Shown here in pieces: positions 62,085-64,000 of a stretch of DNA of 64,000 nt. Position 1 is the first letter of the stretch. Each line of letters opens with the position of its first letter. The DNA is from Eubacterium sp. AB3007 (GTDB taxonomy: Bacteria; Bacillota; Clostridia; Peptostreptococcales; Anaerovoracaceae), in assembly GCF_000688015.1 (NCBI RefSeq), contig NZ_JIAD01000001.1:310001-374000 (forward strand). Reading direction: 5' to 3'. The notes beneath the pieces are model-generated. The model did no database searches, was not told where the DNA came from, and was given only the letters and a program-made list of their open reading frames with translations. Both the position numbers and the translations under genes were made by a program.

Positions 62085-62372
62085 ATGGCATTATTCGAGT
62101 TATTGCAGGAAAGTATTCGTTCTACATCCGATGCGGCAAGCGACTTCATGGAATCGAGCAAACTTAAGCAGAAGATCCGTTCAGAGCAGAAGGCGGTTCG
62201 CGGAGAACTGCAGAAACTTGGGGAGATCTATCTCAATCAACTGCAGGAGGAGGGTGCAGAACCCGGCGAGGAAGAGAAAGGGATCCTGGAACGGATCGAC
62301 GCACACAAGCGGACCATCGATGAGTGCCATGATTCTCTGGATGCACTTGCTGCGTCCAAGGAGACTCTATGA
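62085..62372 (+). CDS. small coiled-coil protein of unknown function
   Basis: 95 residues from an ATG at 62085 with AGGGGGAAC upstream. Almost the whole chain predicts as charged helix with coiled-coil character. There is no signal peptide or membrane segment. It overlaps the M50 protease gene by four bases, so it is translated with it. I do not recognise a family. Confidence 0.7.
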   Translation: MALFELLQESIRSTSDAASDFMESSKLKQKIRSEQKAVRGELQKLGEIYLNQLQEEGAEPGEEEKGILERIDAHKRTIDECHDSLDALAASKETL

Positions 62373-63091
62373 GCAGAAACAGTCTGATGCCTATCGCCAT
62401 TGTCATCGGGGCGATGGTGATCCTGAACGTATTGGATGGCAGTTTCTCGAACTTTCCGCAGTGGATCTATCAGGAACTGTTACTGCTTCCTGGTATTATC
62501 ATCGGTCTTTCATTTCACGAGTTTGCCCATGGTATCGTATCTTACAAGTTGGGAGACCCGACACCTAAGCAGCAGGGCAGACTTACACTGAACCCAATGG
62601 CTCACATCGATCCCATCGGTTTCCTGTGCCTGTTTTTTGCAGGATTCGGCTGGGGAATCCCGGTAGAGATCGATCCCAGATACTACAAACACAGGCGGCG
62701 TGACGAATTCATGGTTTCCCTTGCGGGGGTGGTCATGAACCTGTTGATCGCTATCTTGTTCATGTTAGTGATCCGGCTGCTGTTTTCGCTGACACCGACT
62801 TTTGCAGTTTCGTCGGTGGGTGGCATCGTGCTGGAGATCATCAGAAACGTGGTATTCATCAATCTGGTGCTTATGGTGTTCAACCTGATTCCGGTTCCGC
62901 CATTGGACGGATTCGGGATCCTGACAGAGATCTTCGATCTGCGCCGGTTCAGTTGGTACAGCACCATCTATCAGTATGGCATATTCATTCTTCTGGCACT
63001 GATCCTGTTGAATGTGACGGATATGATCCTGACTCCGTTGGTGAACGGCGCCTGGAGTCTTTTGACGAACATTCTGTTGTCAGGAATGTAG
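62369..63091 (+). CDS. site-2 protease (M50) family membrane protein
   Basis: 240 residues with about six membrane helices. The zinc motif is SFHEFAHG (HExxH) and the second ligand is in NLIPVPPLDG (the family NxxPxPxLDG motif), so both are intact. These short M50 proteins, without a PDZ domain, resemble the YwhC/Rip3-like group. The natural substrate is unknown. It ends the long plsX operon at a terminator. Confidence 0.9.
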   Translation: MSRNSLMPIAIVIGAMVILNVLDGSFSNFPQWIYQELLLLPGIIIGLSFHEFAHGIVSYKLGDPTPKQQGRLTLNPMAHIDPIGFLCLFFAGFGWGIPVEIDPRYYKHRRRDEFMVSLAGVVMNLLIAILFMLVIRLLFSLTPTFAVSSVGGIVLEIIRNVVFINLVLMVFNLIPVPPLDGFGILTEIFDLRRFSWYSTIYQYGIFILLALILLNVTDMILTPLVNGAWSLLTNILLSGM

Positions 63092-63098
63092 ACTCATC

Positions 63099-63129
63099 AC
63101 ACGGCTCATAATAAGAGTCGTGTTTTTTT
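63099..63129 (+). terminator. terminator of the plsX-M50 array
   Basis: ACACGgCTC (63099-63107) and GAGtCGTGT (63115-63123) with a T run. Confidence 0.75.
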
Positions 63130-63140
63130 ATGCGATATTG

Positions 63141-63167
63141 TTAGCACTCTTTTATGTCGAGTGCTAA
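63141..63167 (+). promoter_or_regulatory. CIRCE operator before clpB
   Basis: TTAGCACTC, nine bases, GAGTGCTAA: a perfect HrcA site. Confidence 0.93.
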
Positions 63168-63174
63168 AAAGTTC

Positions 63175-63203
63175 TTTACTTTTTGTATTTCATGGTTTAC
63201 AAT
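63175..63203 (+). promoter_or_regulatory. candidate promoter of clpB
   Basis: TTTACT (63175-63180), 17-base spacer, TACAAT (63198-63203). It begins eight bases downstream of CIRCE, an unusual order, since CIRCE normally overlaps or follows the promoter. Confidence 0.45.
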
Positions 63204-63266
63204 GATTGCATAAGGTAGTTAAAGAAACAATGGATATACAGAAATCTCAAAAGGGGAGGTGGAGCA

Positions 63267-64000
63267 ATGAACGCAGAAAGATACACACAGAACGCACAGA
63301 ATGCGATTATGGACAGCCAGAATATGGCTTTGTCTGAGGGTCATCAGGAACTGTCAGGAGAGCATCTGCACCTGGCGCTGATGATGCAGAAGGATGGTTT
63401 GATCCCGAAACTTGTGAAGTATATGGGAGTCGAGCCTTCGCTTGTGATCGCAGATCTGGAAGCAGAGATGCAGAAATTGCCGAAGGTGTCTGGAGCGGCC
63501 GGAAACGTATATGCGTCCAGACGGCTTAGTGAGCTCTTTATTCAGGCAGAGAAGGAGGCGGACCAGTTTAAGGATGACTACGTCAGCGTGGAGCACCTGT
63601 ATCTGGCGCTTTTGAATGAGAAGAGGACACCTTCTGCGACGATCTTCGGCAAGTATGGGATCGACAGGAATCGGTTCCTGGAGGCTTTGTCCAAGGTGAG
63701 AGGAAATCAGAGGGTTACCAGTCAGAATCCGGAAGAGAACTATGAGGCACTGGAGAAATACGGCCGCGACCTGGTGGAGATGGCCAGGGACGGCAAGCTG
63801 GACCCGGTGATTGGCCGTGACGAAGAGATCCGCCATGCTATTCGGATCCTGTCAAGAAGGACCAAGAACAATCCGGTGCTCATCGGCGAGCCTGGTGTAG
63901 GTAAAACCGCCGTTGTAGAAGGATTGGCCCAGCGTATCCTGAAGGGAGATGTACCCGAGAACCTGAAGGATAAGACGATATTTGCCTTAGACATGGGTGC
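63267..64000 (+). CDS. clpB: ATP-dependent chaperone ClpB, 3' truncated by window edge
   Basis: The first 244 codons are visible. The N-terminal Clp_N repeat domain (about residues 1-145) starts [15 protein letters not shown], and the first AAA domain has [12 protein letters not shown] and Walker [11 protein letters not shown] (about 207-216). ClpB disaggregates proteins with DnaK. The start, ATG at 63267, follows GGGGAGGTGGAGC. CIRCE upstream puts it under HrcA together with htpG. The M-domain that separates ClpB from ClpC lies beyond the window, but the N-terminal sequence and CIRCE favour ClpB. Confidence 0.9.
   Translation, partial: MNAERYTQNAQNAIMDSQNMALSEGHQELSGEHLHLALMMQKDGLIPKLVKYMGVEPSLVIADLEAEMQKLPKVSGAAGNVYASRRLSELFIQAEKEADQFKDDYVSVEHLYLALLNEKRTPSATIFGKYGIDRNRFLEALSKVRGNQRVTSQNPEENYEALEKYGRDLVEMARDGKLDPVIGRDEEIRHAIRILSRRTKNNPVLIGEPGVGKTAVVEGLAQRILKGDVPENLKDKTIFALDMG

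Overview
The window is 64 kb of chromosome from a low-to-moderate GC Gram-positive anaerobe-type bacterium, most likely class Clostridia (Bacillota). The evidence is the use of T-box leaders before thrS and valS, two perfect CIRCE operators (htpG, clpB), an L19-leader-like region before rplS, a gene order plsX-rnc-smc-ftsY, an LtaS-like polymerase, a MurT/GatD-like pair, and a tetrahydrofolate C1 set (fhs, fchA, glyA). GC is a little above 50% by eye. I cannot name the genus. Almost all genes lie on the + strand; the exceptions are trkA-trkH, a YprB-like nuclease, tRNA-Arg and a YeiH-type transporter.

Layout. 1-1600: HAD phosphatase (cut by the window edge), acyl-CoA thioesterase, a small unknown protein. 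1671-3142: a TnpB-only IS200/IS605-type element with intact hairpin ends. 3279-3812: a non-coding repeat element (copy A of an unnamed family). 3878-10737: ZIP transporter, tRNA-Leu, ABC exporter, L,D-transpeptidase, HtpG. 10791-14912: TrkAH potassium uptake, thioredoxin, Crp/Fnr regulator. 14981-17868: tRNA-Arg, YprB-like nuclease, NUDIX hydrolase, XerD-like recombinase. 18042-21722: rplS, rbgA, rnhB, fhs. 22124-25532: small lipoprotein, T-box/thrS, fchA. 25534-33486: YeiH/LysR divergent pair, then a series of small housekeeping and accessory genes (hydrolase, sfsA, radical SAM, CpXC, ogt, VOC, carbonic anhydrase, lipoprotein). 33592-39122: ilvB-ilvN-ilvC-ilvD, with two repeat families inserted before ilvD. 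39265-41952: LtaS-like protein. 42260-47807: T-box/valS, folC, split ThrE exporter. 47927-49195: glyA. 49516-63091: one long array, plsX-rnc-smc-ftsY-der-plsY-gpsA-miaB-murT-like-gatD-like-orf-M50 protease. 63267 onward: clpB, cut by the window end.

The most unusual things are: (1) a two-copy non-coding element (3279-3812 and, inverted, 37066-37445) with terminal inverted repeats that each carry a hairpin, and an internal array of 52-53 bp units, six in one copy and three in the other. The hairpin stems match within a copy but differ between copies. (2) A GatD-like protein at 61317 in which the glutaminase Cys and His positions are Gly and Leu. (3) A XerD homologue at the usual locus with altered catalytic positions. 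(4) A six-cysteine insertion in ValRS. (5) A palindromic repeat family shared by the thrS leader and the ilvC-ilvD gap. (6) A multi-hairpin leader before plsX.
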